Made by a program: the position numbers and the translations under genes | DNA from: Dehalococcoidia bacterium | GTDB taxonomy: Bacteria > Chloroflexota > Dehalococcoidia > Dehalococcoidales > Fen-1064 | Direction: 5' to 3' | DNA length: 5,533 nt | Assembly: GCA_003153955.1 (NCBI GenBank) | Contig: PMCB01000126.1 | Coordinates: forward strand, 1 to 5,533 | Part shown: positions 5,359-5,533 of the stretch, piece after piece | Layout of the letters: every line of letters starts with the position of its first letter | Numbering within the stretch: position 1 is the first letter of the stretch | The notes under the pieces: model-generated | Seen by the model: the letters and a program-made list of their open reading frames with translations, nothing else | The model's database searches: none | Told to the model about the DNA's origin: nothing

Positions 5359-5387
5359 AACTTAACATAATGTTATAACGCCGGTTA
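5345..5387 (+). terminator. Two-tier stem-loop at the end of the SnoaL-like gene (terminator or attenuator candidate)
   Basis: TAACCGGC (5345-5352) and GCCGGTTA (5380-5387) form a perfect 8-bp stem, followed by TTTCC. The 27-base loop holds a second palindrome, TAACAT-A-ATGTTA (5363-5375), and the TAA stop codon. The upstream arm also lies in CCGGTAACCGG (5341-5351), itself a palindrome. The short T run after the stem makes it a weak intrinsic terminator at best. It may stabilise the upstream mRNA or lower expression of the hydrolase gene. Confidence 0.5.
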
Positions 5388-5421
5388 TTTCCATCATTGG
5401 AGAGGGTTGAAAAAACAATCT

Positions 5422-5428
5422 GAGAGGG
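5422..5428 (+). promoter_or_regulatory. Ribosome binding site of the hydrolase gene
   Basis: GAGAGGG ends 4 bases before ATG 5433 and supports that start. No clear promoter is seen between 5388 and 5421, so the gene may be read from the promoter at 4570 through the stem-loop at 5345-5387. Confidence 0.6.
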
Positions 5429-5432
5429 AAAT

Positions 5433-5533
5433 ATGAAAAGAGCTTTTACAGATATCCCGGAAGGACAAATGCACTACCGTATGGAAGGAACGGGTGAACC
5501 GGTATTGCTGCTCCACATGGCGGTGGCATCTTC
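5433..5533 (+). CDS. Alpha/beta hydrolase, N-terminal 33 residues (3' end outside window)
   Basis: The fragment reads M-K-R-A-F-T-D-I-P-E-G-Q-M-H-Y-R-M-E-G-T-G-E-P-V-L-L-L-H-M-A-V-A-S-S. The pattern G-x-(I/M)-H-Y-R-x-x-G-x-G-x-P-(V/L)-L-L-L-H is the standard opening of alpha/beta-hydrolase-fold enzymes (esterases, haloalkane dehalogenases, C-C bond hydrolases). The strand-3 His is normally followed by Gly in the oxyanion region; here it is Met29. The catalytic nucleophile, acid and His lie beyond the window, so the substrate class cannot be assigned. It lies 74 bases after the SnoaL-like gene, same strand, with its own Shine-Dalgarno. Confidence 0.75.
   Translation, partial: MKRAFTDIPEGQMHYRMEGTGEPVLLLHMAVAS

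Overview
The window reads as a bacterial chromosomal segment of moderate GC with short intergenic gaps and all genes on the + strand. Shine-Dalgarno sequences and sigma70-type promoters indicate a bacterium. No transposase, integrase, CRISPR array or RNA gene is visible. The taxon cannot be fixed from sequence alone. The gene style (minimal nifS-iscU-sulfur carrier-mnmA cluster, three-cysteine MnmA, SnoaL-like protein followed by an alpha/beta hydrolase) makes me think of Chloroflexota, perhaps Dehalococcoidia. That is a low-to-moderate confidence guess.

Bases 1-1984 form a sulfur-mobilisation and tRNA-thiolation cluster: the C-terminal end of a cysteine desulfurase (NifS/IscS type, with its catalytic-Cys loop), a complete IscU/NifU-N scaffold, a 60-residue MoaD/ThiS-like sulfur carrier ending in Gly-Gly and overlapping iscU by 4 bases, and the tRNA U34 2-thiouridylase MnmA. 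The MnmA has a C-x-x-C plus distal Cys arrangement in place of the D-x-x-C of the E. coli enzyme. This is the pattern of the iron-sulfur-dependent ('ancient type') MnmA. Desulfurase, cluster scaffold, sulfur carrier and a probably Fe-S-dependent thiolase in one operon suggest a dedicated sulfur relay for tRNA, and this is the most interesting part of the window.

Bases 1985-2873 hold a promoter-bearing gap and a GTG-started classical short-chain dehydrogenase/reductase. Bases 2874-3081 are an AT-rich regulatory gap with a weak terminator-like hairpin and a 16-bp perfect inverted repeat centred on a -10-like box, followed by a roughly 150-nt leader. The gap precedes a 14-helix-type major facilitator (DHA2/EmrB-QacA-like) exporter at 3082-4503, whose expression therefore looks repressor-controlled.

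Bases 4504-4701 contain the best promoter in the window (consensus -35, extended -10) and a near-consensus Shine-Dalgarno for a SnoaL/NTF2-like protein (4702-5358). A two-tier stem-loop overlaps the end of that gene. It is followed by the start of an alpha/beta hydrolase-type gene (5433 to the window edge). The SDR, exporter, SnoaL-like protein and hydrolase look like accessory or catabolic functions, but no substrate can be read from the sequence.
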